Part shown: piece after piece, positions 33,946-46,051 of the stretch
Layout: each line of letters begins with the position of its first letter
Numbering within the stretch: position 1 is the first letter of the stretch
Origin: Neofusicoccum parvum
Lineage: Eukaryota > Ascomycota > Dothideomycetes > Botryosphaeriales > Botryosphaeriaceae
Reading direction: 5' to 3'
Assembly: GCA_020912385.1 (NCBI GenBank)
Contig: CP087220.1
Span: 496,001 to 560,000 of the forward strand
DNA: 64,000 nucleotides
The notes under the pieces: model-generated
Database searches by the model: none
What the model saw: the letters and a program-made list of their open reading frames with translations, nothing else
What the model was told of the DNA's origin: nothing
Position numbers and translations under genes: made by a program

Positions 33946-34925
33946 TGGGAGTCGAAGGTGGCGAGTCAAGCCTGCGTCGAGACGAGTCGAGTCGAGCAGA
34001 AAGGCGAGCCTTCACGGACCGCCGATGCGCATCATCCAGCAACCGCAAACCGCCGCATGAACAAGCTCCACCCATTTCCCACGTGCTGGACGCGGCTCCA
34101 CTCTTTCCTTCGACCGTCGCGTGCGTTGCCGCGCACGTCCGACAGCTGTGTCTCTGCATCACACAGACGCCACCCGCTTCGCTCCATGACGATGTGTGTT
34201 CCATCTGCCTGCACAGCACGGCACACAGCCCACACAGACCCTGAATACCCACATCAACGGATCTTTCCACCTCCCCTCTCTGTTCTCGCTTCGCTCTCCA
34301 CTCCTCTCTCCAGCAAACGATGCCCAGATTGCCTCCCTATCTCCAGACCAGAAGCCGGCCGACGATCCCATTCACGAAAACCTGCCCTCGACGATCGACA
34401 TCTCTCACCCACCCGCTGCTCCGACCCCACCGTGCCACAGTCGCGGTGTGGCCATCCATCGGTGTCCGCCGTCGCGGCTGCAATGCATGAAGTCTTCCCT
34501 TCCCATCCCTCCTATCAACGCCCTCGTAAAGCGCGAAGGAAAAAACCGTTGCCAAGCTGGGGGGGACACTCGGCAACACCGAATAAAACGAGCCACCCCC
34601 TCATACGCCCGTCGCATCTGAACAATTATTCCCATACGCGCCCAACCACCCTCTCCCGCTTTTATTCCCGGTCAGCCGACTGGCGCTTGGCGGCGGCAGG
34701 GAGAGAAAGGAGAAGCAAAGAAATAAAAATAAAAAATAAAAACTTCCTACCGCAGCCGAACGAGCCCGACCGGGCGGGAACATTTGTGACATGAAGGTGA
34801 CCGGGGCAGGGGTTCCAAGCAAGCGCCCGAACCAAACCCAGGCATGTGGGCGGCATGGCAACCCCCCTCTCGCTCCTTCGCACCCTTGTCCTATATCCAG
34901 TGGAACGACCCCAGCTCTGTGACAG

Positions 34926-34966
34926 GTGTGTCGTGTGTGTATGTGTATGGGTGTGCGCGCGTGTGC
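34926..34966. repeat. GT-rich alternating purine-pyrimidine tract
   Basis: About 41 bases made largely of GT/GC/AT dinucleotides, including GTGTGCGCGCGTGTGC, with a few interruptions. This type of sequence can adopt Z-DNA. Confidence 0.65.
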
Positions 34967-35102
34967 TTGTGGCTGTGTCCTGCATGTGGCATTCTTGCTC
35001 CCTTCCGCACGCCCTCCCTCGGAATTTGCCTTTTCGAACCCATGCTGCTTGGGAGAAGGGAGAGACGGAAGCAACGTCGTCGTAAACCTAACGCGCGAGA
35101 CA

Positions 35103-35118
35103 GCGCGTACGTACGCGC
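35103..35118. repeat. 16-bp perfect palindrome
   Basis: GCGCGTACGTACGCGC equals its own reverse complement and continues as alternating purine-pyrimidine to 35124. Confidence 0.75.
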
Positions 35119-35918
35119 GTATACCGAGGCCAGAACACTCGGCACGAACCCGACGAAGCGGTAGAAACAATAACACAAAAGTATACCGGTCCCAACAACC
35201 AAATGCAACAATCAGAACAATGCTATTAATATGTTTCCCGTATTCTCTCTCCTGCTCTCCTAATTTCACCTATTCACGTCTCCCACCGAGGCTGTGTACG
35301 GAGGATGCCAGCGTCTGGAACAATGTCTCTGAATAGATGGATGCCTGCTCCATAATATTGATAGTATGGAAGACCCACAGCACTATGAAAACAGAAGCCA
35401 CCGCATTGGTTACAGATAGTACAGGACGTGCAATAAATATCAAATCGTGCCATTTACATATTCCGATAATACCGATCGTAACGTGAGCGAGTATCCGCCA
35501 ATAACAATAATAGAAATCTATGGACAAGTCCCGGAAGAGCCGAGGGCGATAGCAGCAATAAAAACAAGCTTGACAGAGGCGCGCAGAGATTCCGAGTAGT
35601 TAAAGAAAACCCATGACGTATCGCGAGCAGCGCGGTGCAAGTGCCGTGCCTTCCCCTCTACCATTTGCCCGTTGAATGAACGCCGGAACGCCAGACATGT
35701 GAAATGATGCAGCAGTAAGTGCCGACCACGTGGTGTCTGATCCGCAGCAGAGCGCGAACCACCCGGCGGCTGCCCCGGGAAATCAAGGAAGCGTGTCGTA
35801 ATAAGAAATACAAGGAAAGATGTCATAACAGTGCGATGGAGAAGGACCGAGCTTTCGCATCCGCTGCGCCTTGAGAAAAGGGAAGGAGAGGAGGTAGTGA
35901 CGGGCCGAGCTTTTTCTT

Positions 35919-36058
35919 GTCCGTGGTGGTGTGGTGCGCCTGAAATGAGGACGGACCCGCCCTAGGAGAGCGCAGGACGATGATCTTCGTCCTTGTGGAG
36001 ATATGTCCAAGTTGGCGGAAAATTACCGGATAATATCGAAAGGTCCGTGGTGGTGTGG
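35919..36058. repeat. 16-bp direct repeats, 124 bp apart
   Basis: GTCCGTGGTGGTGTGG occurs at 35919-35934 and 36043-36058, with a weaker third copy from 36079. GGACCGAGCTTT and GGGCCGAGCTTT also recur at about 35846 and 35903. Confidence 0.6.
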
Positions 36059-36278
36059 CCATTGAACGGTGATCGCTCGTCCGTGGTTTGTGTGATGGAT
36101 GGTGCAGCAAGCTAGCACTGCACTTCTCAAACCAGTTTCGCAATGTAGACTGCTGCTCGTGTGACTGCGGCAGCTCCGTAGCGTGGAAGAGTAGTACAGG
36201 AGAAAGGAGCTAAGCGGCAGTTGCGGTCGGCTGGAAATTTGTTTCAAAAGGGCAGGGATCGGAGCGGTCGCGACTCTG

Positions 36279-37267
36279 TTAAAAGAGGATTTGGTGCCTA
36301 TATTCGTTAGTGCGCGCTAAAGACAACAGCATTGTCTCGGAGACTGGAGCAGACTCACCTCTGCAATGCGTATTCCAAGGTGACGTCACTCAGCTCGGAG
36401 TCGTCTGGAATCTCGTCCATGACCGGCACCAGGCCAGCGAACTTCTCCCCACCGCGGTACGCAAGAATAGCGGGGACGCCAGCAACGTGCATCTCCGCGT
36501 CCTCGTAGTGGAATTTGATGAATTTAACCATGCCGTGCCTCCGCGCCAGGGTGCGCAGAGCGTCCTCAACGAGGGTGCTGATCTCGGACTGGAGCGAGCC
36601 GTCAGTGCATGTGTCAGATTGAAAGGAAGGCGGGACCTACCTGATCGTCGTAGACGAAGACCACCACGGTGGTGGAAGATGCCGTCTTCTCCACAGCGTC
36701 GAGGTAGCCGTCAGCGTCGACGTGGACAAGGCGGCCGTACGCCCGCGAGCCGGGGCTGCCTGTCCGCGATCTCGAGCGGGACAGAGCACGCTGGCCCTTG
36801 GGGTTGCTCTGGAGCTCGCGTAGCCTGTTCTCCCTCCACCTCGCCAGAAACTCGTCCTCGCTGCCGCTGCCGACGCTCTTCTCGCTGAAGGTGGTGTCGG
36901 CACGGTTCTTCCTCACCATGTTCCGCTCCTTCTTGTCGTCGCTGCTGCGGAACAGCGAGAAGCGCTGGGACTTCTTGGCCTGCTCGAAGGCCTGGGCGTC
37001 GGCGATGACGCCCTTGGGCCCGGTGTTGGCGTCGGAGCGCACATGGGGCACGGTGTAGCGGGAACGCATGTCGTCGAAGTCGACGGTGTCGTCGTGGCGG
37101 TGGTAGTCGTCGGCGTCGTCCGAGTAGTCGTCCTTCTCGAAGAACTGCTCGGTTGGGGATTCGTGGCCGGAGTCGAGGTCAGAGTCGTCCGCGTCTTCGG
37201 GGTGCCGGGTGCTGCGGTTCTTGTCTCTGACGAGCTCGTTGAATTCTTCCTGGGCGGGATTGGACAT
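36279..37267 (-). CDS. Phosducin-like protein (G beta-gamma co-chaperone)
   Basis: Three exons: 37267-36641, 36588-36359, 36297-36279; 291 residues. The N-terminal half (MSNPAQEEFNELVRDKNRST, then an acidic Asp/Ser stretch) carries ANTGPKGVIADAQAFEQAKK, the hallmark of fungal phosducin-like proteins such as BDM-1/PhnA. The C-terminal half is a thioredoxin fold without the redox Cys pair: TTVVVFVYDDQ, MVKFIKFHYEDAEMHVAGVP and AILAYRGGEKFAGLVPV. The last intron (GTGAGT..CACTAAC..ATAG) restores ALQRHQILF, the expected ending; without it translation would stop one residue after ALQ. The protein folds G-beta with CCT and promotes G beta-gamma assembly. The G-beta gene lies 1.5 kb upstream on the same strand. 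Confidence 0.9.
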
Positions 37268-38764
37268 GGTGAAAGGGGAAAGCGGGCGCGTTCGGCCTGG
37301 GAGGGCGAGCTTATAACGGCAACTGCGAAGGCTGTTGGAGAGCGTGGGCCCGTTCACACTGACAGGGTTGGTCTGCGACTGGAAGTGATGACGGCGGCCG
37401 CGGCGCGTCGGAGGGCGCTGAGTGGGTGGACGGTGCGAGGATCTGTTCTGTGCTCTGGTCGGGGTTTCAGCCGTGCAAGTGCTCGAAAAAGAAAGGCCAG
37501 GCAGCACGCGCTAGCCGGGGTGCCCCACGTGCAGCTAGCTGCGTCGGCGACGTCGCGTCCTAAGGCTGAGGGCTGTACGGTGGCTCCGCCTGTCGTCTGC
37601 GACGCTGACCGGCGAAAAGGGGCGGCGCGTTGAAACACCCAAGAGCCGGTCTGCGGGGATCAAGCCCAGCCACCACCGCGCCAGACGCGCACGCCGGCTC
37701 GCAACGGCTGTCGCGCGTCCAGATGGGCCACGAAGCGCAAGCCTAACCTTCTGCTGCCCAAATTACGAGCGGCTGTCTAACGGCGCCGGTCCTGGCCACG
37801 GCACGTGTTACATCATACCACTTCCCACTCCAATGTCCTCATGATCTTCCTTCGACGGCCGTTGAATTGGGGCAACGCCCCGAGGTCGCGCGCTGGCCCG
37901 GCCGCCATCCTGCGGCATCAATGGCAGCGCCTATGGCCGGCCCAGAGCGTCCCTGCGCCACGCATGACAGATCGTCCCAGCCCCCGGCCCTTAGCATAGG
38001 GCGACTGGGATTGTCCGCCTGCCCGTCATCCTCCGATACGGCATCTGGCAGCCACCCAGGCACGCTTGACAGGGTCCCTGCTGGCCCAGATCTCCCCAGC
38101 CGAGTCACCAGATCTTTGACAGCACCCGTGCCGGCGATGTTTTGTATTGTATCGCATTGAACTCAGATTAAATGCATGCTAGCCAACCGCAATGGACACC
38201 ACACCATAAGCCACCACCTGTATAGGAGCTGAGGAAAGAAAAAGGTACTAAGAACATCTCTTAAGAAAAAAGACTGCCGAACCGTCCGGGAAATGAGCAC
38301 TTCTCGACCGAGAGAGCGAGGGATATCGGTGCCCGTTGCCTTGCGCCGTGGTGAAAGGAATCCCGTACGTGACGCGCTTGGAGGGTTCGGATGACGGTAG
38401 ATGAAGGTACAGGGAATCGCAGCTTTTATTCCAAAGCAGAAGAGTAAAGAAGAAAGCGTACCGTCGCCACTTAACAGCGTGGGCCGAAACCACCGACCCG
38501 ACCCAGACGTCCCACCGTATCGAAGAGAAAAGGAAAAATTAGAGCCGTTTAGGAGTGTACAAGCCGAGACCAGTATGCTCGCCAGTTACTCGTTTGTAAT
38601 ATCGTGCGTAATAGAGAGAGAAGCCGCTTATGATACACAAAGTATGTTTGCGAGCTTCGCTGGAGTGTGTGTGCGTGAGCGCAGGTGGGTGAGCCAGCGT
38701 CGGGTTTGCTAGTGCCCGGGGTATTCGGCGCCCGCGTCAATCGTCGTTTGAAGAGTGAGACGTT
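37268..38764. other. Intergenic between phosducin-like and G-beta genes
   Basis: 1.5 kb. It holds the promoter of the phosducin-like gene and the 3' UTR of G-beta. 37630-38100 is GC-rich; 38160-38760 is mixed. No coding exon or RNA gene is supported. Confidence 0.5.
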
Positions 38765-40084
38765 TTACGCCCAGATACGGAGCTGCGGCGAGCCAGGTTA
38801 GCCATGCTACACATCCCGTAAAGACTCGGCCAGTGCTCACCATCGAATCCCAAGATCCCGTGCAAAGACTCATAGCGTCATTGCTCACTCCCAAGCAAGA
38901 AACACGGTTGTCGTGGCCTTGCAAGGTTCCGACCTTCTCACCACGAAGAACGTCCCACACCTGAAACGGAATTAGCGCCTGACCAAAAAACGTCATGTCC
39001 CGAGCTTATTTGTACTGACCTTGCATTCAAAGTCATCGTAGCCTGCAAAGAGCAGCCTGCCGGAGACGGAGAAGGCAACGGATGTGATGCCGCACACGGG
39101 CTCCCCGATCTGAAACATGTGTCAGCGAATTCCGGACATTCTCGTGCCCTATCCGGCAGGGCAGCAGGGCTTCATCTTACAGTATAGCTCTGGAGCTCTC
39201 TATCGGCGCGAATATCGAAGAGACGGCAGGATGCATCGTCCGAGCCGGTACCGAAAGCGTTGCCGTTCGGGAAGTACTGGATGGCGTTGATGTCCGAGTC
39301 GTGCGCCGCGAAGGTCTGGACACACTTCTGCTGGCGGATGTCCCACAACTTGGCAAAAGCATCGCAGGCGCCGGACACGAACTGGTTGTTATCGAGGGGG
39401 TTGATGGAAAGACTCATGACATCGCCGAGGTGATCGGCGAACTCGTGGATTTTAGAGCCGGTCTCCAGATCCCACAAGACACAGGTCATGTCGCCCGACG
39501 ACGTGAGAATACGACGGTCGCTGATGAATCGACAACAGCTGAGGTAACCCGAGTGGCCGGATAGCTCACGCGCGACGCGGGTTGGGCCTTCTCGAGCGGA
39601 CAGGTTGTAGATGGAGCAGATGTTGTCGAGACCACCGCAGGCGACGAAATTGCCGCTGGGCGAGTAGGCGCAGGTCATCACCCATGACGAGCGCAGCGGG
39701 ATGGCGTGGACCTTGTTAGTGGTGTATGCGTCCCAGATGATGAGCTTGCCGTCTTGCGACGCGGAGACGAGGTGCCTGCGGTCCGTCGACCAGTGCATGG
39801 CATAGATCTTAGCCAAGTGACCCTTCAAGGTCCGCTTGGTCTTCATCGTCAGCCGCGGCAGCTGCTCAACCCGCTGGCGGGCGACATCGCGAACTGCGGC
39901 ATTCGTTAGCATGCGAGACTCGCGGGAGCCATTGGCGTGCGGCGGGCGCGGGCGAGGATGGGCACGTACGGGTGGTGTCCGCGAGCTCGTCCTTCTTCCG
40001 CTTTATCCGGTCCTTGAGAGCCTCGGCATCGCGCCGTGCGATCTGGATCTTCTGCTGAATGCTCTCGGCATTCAGGTCGGCCAT
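38765..40084 (-). CDS. Heterotrimeric G-protein beta subunit
   Basis: Five exons: 40084-39970, 39893-39181, 39109-39020, 38960-38841, 38782-38765; 351 residues. The N-terminal coiled coil ([20 protein letters not shown]) binds G-gamma; seven WD repeats follow, with [92 protein letters not shown] and [18 protein letters not shown]. The final six-codon exon gives LRIWA, the canonical ending. It is the fungal SfaD/GNB1 type, acting at the plasma membrane in growth, sporulation and mating signalling. All introns are canonical and several sit at codon boundaries. The ADAL-type gene is divergent, 756 bp away. Confidence 0.97.
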
Positions 40085-40840
40085 TGCGACGTGCAGGTGC
40101 AGGCGTGTGGAGGGAGGTCAGGAGGGAGGGCGGCGGAGGCTGCGACGAGGCAGGAAGATCCAGGGGCGGTTTGCGACGGGCGGGCTGCGATGGGGGCGGA
40201 GCGAGTGAATGAGCGACTGGAGGTGGTAGAGCGTCCGCCAACCCGTTCGACGAGCGCGATGAGATGCGGGCGTACCCTTGGGGGTCGACGAGATTGGAGC
40301 TGTGGGCGAGCCAGGAAGGTTGGAGTTGTCGAAGGGAGAGCGGCCGGCTGGAAGAGTGCAGGTCGAGCGTCGCTGCTTACCGTTCCTAGCCCGGGAGGGA
40401 CGCTAAAGCCCCCTAATTACCTTGCAAGCGAGTTGCGCTCCTCCCGCCTTTTACCCACTCTATCCACAACAGGCTGCCGGGCACGAAAAAAATCGCAGGC
40501 GGCCGGCGTGCGACAGCTGCTGTGCGCTCGCGCTGCAGCGTCCGCAGGGCCTCGCGGGCTGCCGGGGCGCGCAGCAGCTTCCACAGAGCTGCAGTGTTGG
40601 CCGCGAGACCAGCGGCGCTAACGCGCCAAGGTGGGAACCGCCCGCCGCGTTCAGACGCCCACTCGCCGATTTTCTGAAGCCCACTCCGGCCGCTCGCGCC
40701 TGCCTGGCGTCGATCATTGCTCGCGGAACCGCATGCCGCATCCACCTCGCCGAACCTCAACTCTGAAGCCAATTGCAGCCGATCCGCCGACAGCCACTGT
40801 CCCCAGCGTGCCTCTCGCCCGCCGCCCTCCTGCCCCTGCG
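40085..40840. other. Divergent promoter, G-beta / adenosine deaminase-like
   Basis: 756 bp, GC-rich. Overlapping frames of 90-260 codons have no motif and cross the start of both genes. No clear TATA box. Confidence 0.5.
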
Positions 40841-42607
40841 ATGGACCACTCCGCCGCCCGCGAACTAGCCAAGGCGCTGCCGAAGGTCGAGGTACGCAAC
40901 GGGGCCCAAAGCCCAGCCGCAACCCGTCTAGCGCCCTGGCGGAATCACGCATCCGTTCCGGCTCCCTCGGGCTGACTGTTCGCCGCCAGCTCCATGCGCA
41001 CCTAAGCGGTAGCATCGATCGCGACTGTCTGCACAAGATCTGGCTGCAGAGGAAGCAGGCCGACGCCGCCTTCGACCTGCAGGACCCGCTCGATGCCATC
41101 CCGCCGGGTAAGGTCGATTACGACCTCAACACGTGAGCCACCCTTTTCCCTTTGCTGCACTACCTGCACCCCTCTCGCGGGGTCAAATGAGCTCTTGCAT
41201 GGGTGTGCTGAGCTCCCACACCTGCCTGCGCTTGGCAAGCCTCAGTCGCCCGCCACACGGACCCAGCATGTCCGGGGATGAGCTTGTCTTTGCGCCTACC
41301 AAGAATAGACGCTTCTGTGAGACCCTGCACCAGGCACCGGCAGGTCCTGCGCGACGACATGGTCACATTGGGGCTCGCAGTCGGTCTTCAGAAGCGAGCA
41401 TGGCAACATCACACCACTCGTTCGGTCGAGTGAACGCTTTGATCGTTTCGGTAGACCTTGCTGCTCCTTGCCCTCTTTTGATAAGCCTCTGTCTATCTTT
41501 TTACAGCTTCACGCCCAGTCACACCCTGGCCAACACCACCCCTGTCAGCGCTTCCACACAACACTTCAATTCAAGCATCGGGTGACAGGTTTGCTGGTTT
41601 AGTGATCAACGTCGTAGCTAATCTGTGAATGTAGCTTCTTCCCACTCTTCTCGTCCTACATCTACAAACTGTGCAGCGATCTAGAGAGCATCAAGTACGC
41701 GTGCAATTTCCTGTTACTCCACCTGGGATCATCTACTTATATTTCAGGTATTCCACTATCTCAGTCCTCGAATCCTTCCGCCAGGACAATGTCGTCCACC
41801 TGGAACTCAGGACAACGCCGCGTGCCATTCCAGATCAAGGCATCTCGAAGAGGCAGTATGTAGAGACCATCCTAGATTGCATTGACGAGCACAATGCCCG
41901 CCCCTCGAATCCAATGCGTTCAAGTCTCATTCTGTCTGTCGATCGACGGAATACCTTGATCGAAGCGGAGGAAGTCGTCAGTCTAGCGTTGTCACTCCAG
42001 TCCAAAGGTGTCGTTGGCGTCGACTTGTGCGGAGATCCCGCCAAAGGTGATGTGCGCGTCTTCTCTGGAGCATTTGCGAGAGCAAAAGCTGCGGGTATGA
42101 AGGTCACCGTGCATTTTGCAGAAGCGGCTGCTTCCTCTACTGACGAAGAGCTGTGGACTATACTTAAGTGGGAGCCTGATCGCATCGGGCACGTCATTCA
42201 TGTCAAAGAAGATATTCGCAAGGAAATTGTGAGGCAAAAGATTGGTGTTGAGCTGTGCATCAGCTGCAACGTCCATGCAAAGATGATCACTGGAAGCTTC
42301 CAAGATCACCATTTCGGCTGGTGGAGAGGATCGGGAGTCGGCGTGGCGCTATCGGTAAGTGGATTGAACCTAGTCAAGCCGGTCCCATGGTCGCAGAGCT
42401 AATGTAACGTGACGGTGAAAGACGGACGATGTAGGTGTCTTCTGCAGTCCTCTCTCCGAGGAGTATTTCCTGGCAATCACACATTTCGACTTGAGCCGGG
42501 GAGATGTTAAGAGCCTGTGCGAAGGCGTAGTGCACATCATCTTTGCGGATGATGAAGAGAAAAATCGTCTGCGGAGATTGTATGCTGCCTGGGACGGTTT
42601 GAACTGA
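40841..42607 (+). CDS. Adenosine deaminase-like protein (N6-methyl-AMP deaminase, ADAL/MAPDA type)
   Basis: Five exons: 40841-40891, 40990-41132, 41635-41694, 41748-42354, 42422-42607; 348 residues. Zinc ligands and active site are visible: HAH in LHAHLSGSI (H19, H21), HFAE in KVTVHFAEAA, DRIGHVIH, and STDDVGVF. ELRTTPRAI and VGVDLCGDPAKGD are typical of the ADAL subfamily rather than classical adenosine deaminase. The enzyme deaminates N6-modified AMP to IMP, clearing breakdown products of m6A RNA. Introns have phases 0, 2, 2 and 0; intron 2 is long (502 bp), and a hidden micro-exon inside it cannot be excluded, though splicing directly gives DLNTFFPLFSSYIY, which fits the family. Cytosolic; no signal peptide. 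Confidence 0.92.
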
Positions 42608-43438
42608 CCTTACGAGTCAATGCTTGTTACGAAGGAATGTGAAGTGGGTTCAACGAAGATAGATAGAGTCAGCAATCAGTTAACCATAAATCGGTAGCAA
42701 AAGTAGTTATCGACGTGATCTGAACAGATTGATTTGGTGCATCTTCGCGTCCGTATGAATAATTCACGCCTCTATGTAAAGGATATCACATTGCCGCCAT
42801 GAAAAAGGTCATAGCAAAGAAATGGAATACATAACGTGCCACGACGTTCTGAAAGCAAGTCGCGACACCGGACGTGATTATATCAACCAAAGAAGTCAAG
42901 AGAACGGGTGCCCTACTCGCCCGGCACTTTTTCCCATCATGGCGATTGTTCCGCTCCGACAAGCTTTGCGGAAAGTAAGGTAACATGCCGCTAGCGGCGG
43001 ATCACTGCGAAGAAACTCATGGTTCTAGAGTATAAATAATCCACAATTTCAATCGGTGGTCTTCAGTTCCTGGCGTACACCGAAGCCATTCTAATTGTGG
43101 AATCTGACAATTCCTAGCAGGGTTCCCGCAAGGTGTGATGCAAATGTCCTGGGGGCATGCATGTTGGCTGGGAGGTCACATACATGTCCAGCACAAGACG
43201 TCCGCCATTTGGAGACTAGCTCACACGTGATCGCGCGGATGCGAGCGACGCGGAAACGCCGCCCAAGTTCTGACGCCATCACGAATCTTCACCCCACCAC
43301 AACCCCGAACACTGCCTCCCTTCAATTTGCAGTCGTTTGAACCCCCTGAGGCCGCCGTCAGTCGCACAAGCCGCTTCGAAATCGGGGAATACTGCTATAT
43401 ATCCGATCCGATCCTGCGATCCGGAACCCGCTGCACGG
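42608..43438. other. Intergenic, ADAL-type to DUF4211 gene
   Basis: 831 bp, AT-richer around 42650-43050. A TATA-like TATAAATAA lies at 43031-43039, 400 bp before the next start codon. No RNA gene or repeat found. Confidence 0.5.
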
Positions 43439-46051
43439 ATGAGTTCGTCCAAGCGATCCACGCGTCGCAAACCGCGACAGACTCGACTAAGCTTCACGCC
43501 GCTTGATTCATCATCGCCTGTCGCCGCGAACTTGTCCACCGATGTCCGCCACCGCGCAGCTGCCGTGGAATACACTGGATCGCCGAGTCCTGCGAAGAGA
43601 CGCAAGATAGCTGGGGGCGACGGTGCTATTGGAGGTGAGCATATAAAGGAAGTCTGCAGTGGAACAAGGACAAATGAGCACACTGTGCAAATCCTTTGGA
43701 TCTGCTTGGTAGACGGCAGCAACGCCGGTCTGTCCGTGCTTTCCTAAACTTGTGCGATGAGATCAGTCTCACCAAGATCTCGCTCTACCATGTCGGACAA
43801 GGGTGCCAATCTGAGCCTACCGCTCACGAAGTTGAGACAATAATCCGGATTGGATCTGCAGATCATTCTGCATACCTCTTTGCCTGGATGAATGCCCCAA
43901 CTCCACCTTCATGGTTGTGTTAGGTCTTCCGCATAACAGCGGCTTGAGATAGTCTATAGAGCTTCTATCTTGCATGGAGCACATATTTTTAGACCCAGGC
44001 CTTACTAACAGGATGTATCTAGGCACCGCCCACGAAGCCCTACCAACCCCCGAAAAATCCTCACAACTGCGTTCTTCCGGTACGAGCTACCACACTCCAT
44101 ACCTCGTTCCTCTTCACTCACGCGAAAGTCTAGCTACCCTAGCCAACGCATTCATGGGCCAGCATATCAAAAGTGAGACGGGCCTGGGTGCCGGTGACAG
44201 TAGCGACAGCGATAGTGAGCCTGTTCCGAGGTCGCACAGGAAGCGCAACAATGTCGATAGCAGCAAGCGTAGTCCGCCCAACAAGACAAGGTCTGCCGTT
44301 AAGGAACAGAGCAAGAGTTCGTCAGAGGGCGTGCCAGACGCCGATAGCTCGTCCGAAGACATTCCGACTCGCAGGCGGACTCAGCCAGTTACACCGAAGT
44401 CAAGATCTTCTCGGTTCAAGAAGAAGGCCTTGCCGGAAGCGCTTCGGACCTCACCACCAGCCGATAGACGTCAGACGAGAGCATCTCAGCGGAGCACACA
44501 GATCCGGAAAGCAGTATTGAACCTATCCGACGATGACACCGACGAGCTTGAAGTGCTCGGAGGACCTTCGAGCCGCCCCCAGGACACTGGCTTTGGTGAA
44601 GCAGAGTCTAGCGGCGACGATGTCCTTGCTTCGTCGCCAGGATCAATGAAGAGGAAGAACAAGAAGGGAAATAATGCGCCCGAGGTGTACAGTGAAGAAG
44701 AGGAGAGTGAGGACGAGATACCAGTCTCATTAAGGAAGAGGAGGCCGCGTTCAGCTTTGGATAATAGTGACGGAGAGCCTGTAGCTGGGAGAAAAAAGAG
44801 GCAATCACCTTCCGCACTTCGACAAGAGCAGGCAGATCTCGAAGAGGATCTTGAATTCCTTGGATCTTCTCCAAGAAAGCTCGATGTTTCTCGTCCCCCA
44901 AGGAGCGCACCGCGGGTTATGAACGCGCGGCAAAAGGCTCTGGAAGCACTAAAGCGGCGTCGTGCGGGCGAAAAAGATCCATCATCAGAAGACGAGGAGC
45001 AGTCTCTGCCAAGACGAAGGCGTGCTCTGTATGACACGGAGTCAGAGTCCGAGTCTCTTCCAGACGAAGAGGAGGAAGAAGATGAAGCAGGTGAAGACGA
45101 CGAGAACGATCTCCCAGATGAACCGCACGCAACTGTGCACCAGGCAACGACAATGGATATGTTCCAAGAAGATGACGATGACGAGAATTTCGTGATCGAG
45201 GATGACGATGAAGCCATAGGCGTCCCGGATGACAGCGCCACGCTACCTCTGGAATTCAGCAGCTTGGGCCGCGCAAAGGCCAAAGACCTCTTTAAATATG
45301 CCGTGGAGTGGATGGTTCAGAAGAAGCTTAATCCTGGGTTTCCGATCCGTGATCCAGTCTACGACCTGGCGTTCAGGAAATTGGACGACGAGGTTAGGGG
45401 ACTTGCAGGGTCGAAGTTCACGTCTTCCGTGTGGACGCGAGACTTTACCAAAGCATTGCACGCAAGGCCGGAGATACTGGTTACCGAGATCGCCGGCACA
45501 TCGAGGTTCTTGCTTGAAGACCACTGTGGGGCGTGCAACCGTCGCAACCATCCCGCCACGTTCGATATCCAGTTTGCAGGCAAAGCTTATGACAGGGATA
45601 CGCTCAGCGATGTGGACAGCTCATCTGACTCGGAAGACGGCGACGATGACGATGACGCCTCTTACGACGCCGACGGTAACCCTATCCCGCCCGACAGCAC
45701 GGTCTTCCACGTGGGAGTGTTTTGTAAGACCAACGCGGAGACGGCACACACGCTGGCACACTGGCGCCACCACCTATACAGTTGGGTTGTTGGCTGGCTG
45801 GAGATGCAAGGCCACCTCGATCCTGACAAGATCGTTGAGCGCGACGGATGGAAGACGAAGAAGCGTAATAAGTACGCAAACAAGATCGTCGATGAGATGC
45901 AGGCAAGTGGCGAGATCAAGCGGCTCTACCAGGACTTCAGATCAAGCATCGACCATGCCAGGGAGGCCAAGGTGAGTCCAAGAATATTACAATACGGTGC
46001 TGGATGTGTGCTGACATTTCGTTGTAGCAAGCTGGTTGGTTCTCTCGTTAA
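43439..46051 (+). CDS. DUF4211 domain protein, acidic and probably nuclear
   Basis: Exons 43439-43634, 44023-45971, 46028-46051; 722 residues in this model. The N-terminus MSSSKRSTRRKPRQTRLSF contains a PCNA-box-like QTRLSF and basic clusters. Residues 100-450 alternate Ser/Asp/Glu-rich acidic stretches with Lys/Arg runs. The DUF4211 domain follows (about 455-610): LGRAKAKDLFKYAVEWMVQK, SKFTSSVWTRDFTKALHARP and CGACNRRNHPATFDIQF (CxxC..H), with HWRHHLYSWVVGWLEMQGHL after a Asp-rich insert. The last exon adds QAGWFSR. The family occurs in fungi and is presumed to act in chromatin or transcription; function unproven. Intron 1 is unusually long (388 bp) and may hide a small exon; its CTAAC..CTAG end and the phase fit. 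Confidence 0.82.

Larger units (their letters stand above)
33331..36278. other. 2.9-kb non-coding stretch with simple repeats
   Basis: The longest plus-strand frame (33823-34794) is low-complexity, rich in Ser/Arg/Pro/His, and has no motif. The stretch contains (GGAC)n at 33928-33945, an A/T run near 34725-34745, a GT-rich tract at 34926-34966, a 16-bp palindrome at 35103-35118 and 16-bp direct repeats at 35919 and 36043. It lies between gene 3' ends. Confidence 0.5.

Noticed and set aside
33823..34794. 323-codon plus-strand frame
   Set aside because: Low-complexity Ser/Arg/His/Pro text, spans a microsatellite and A/T runs, no family similarity.
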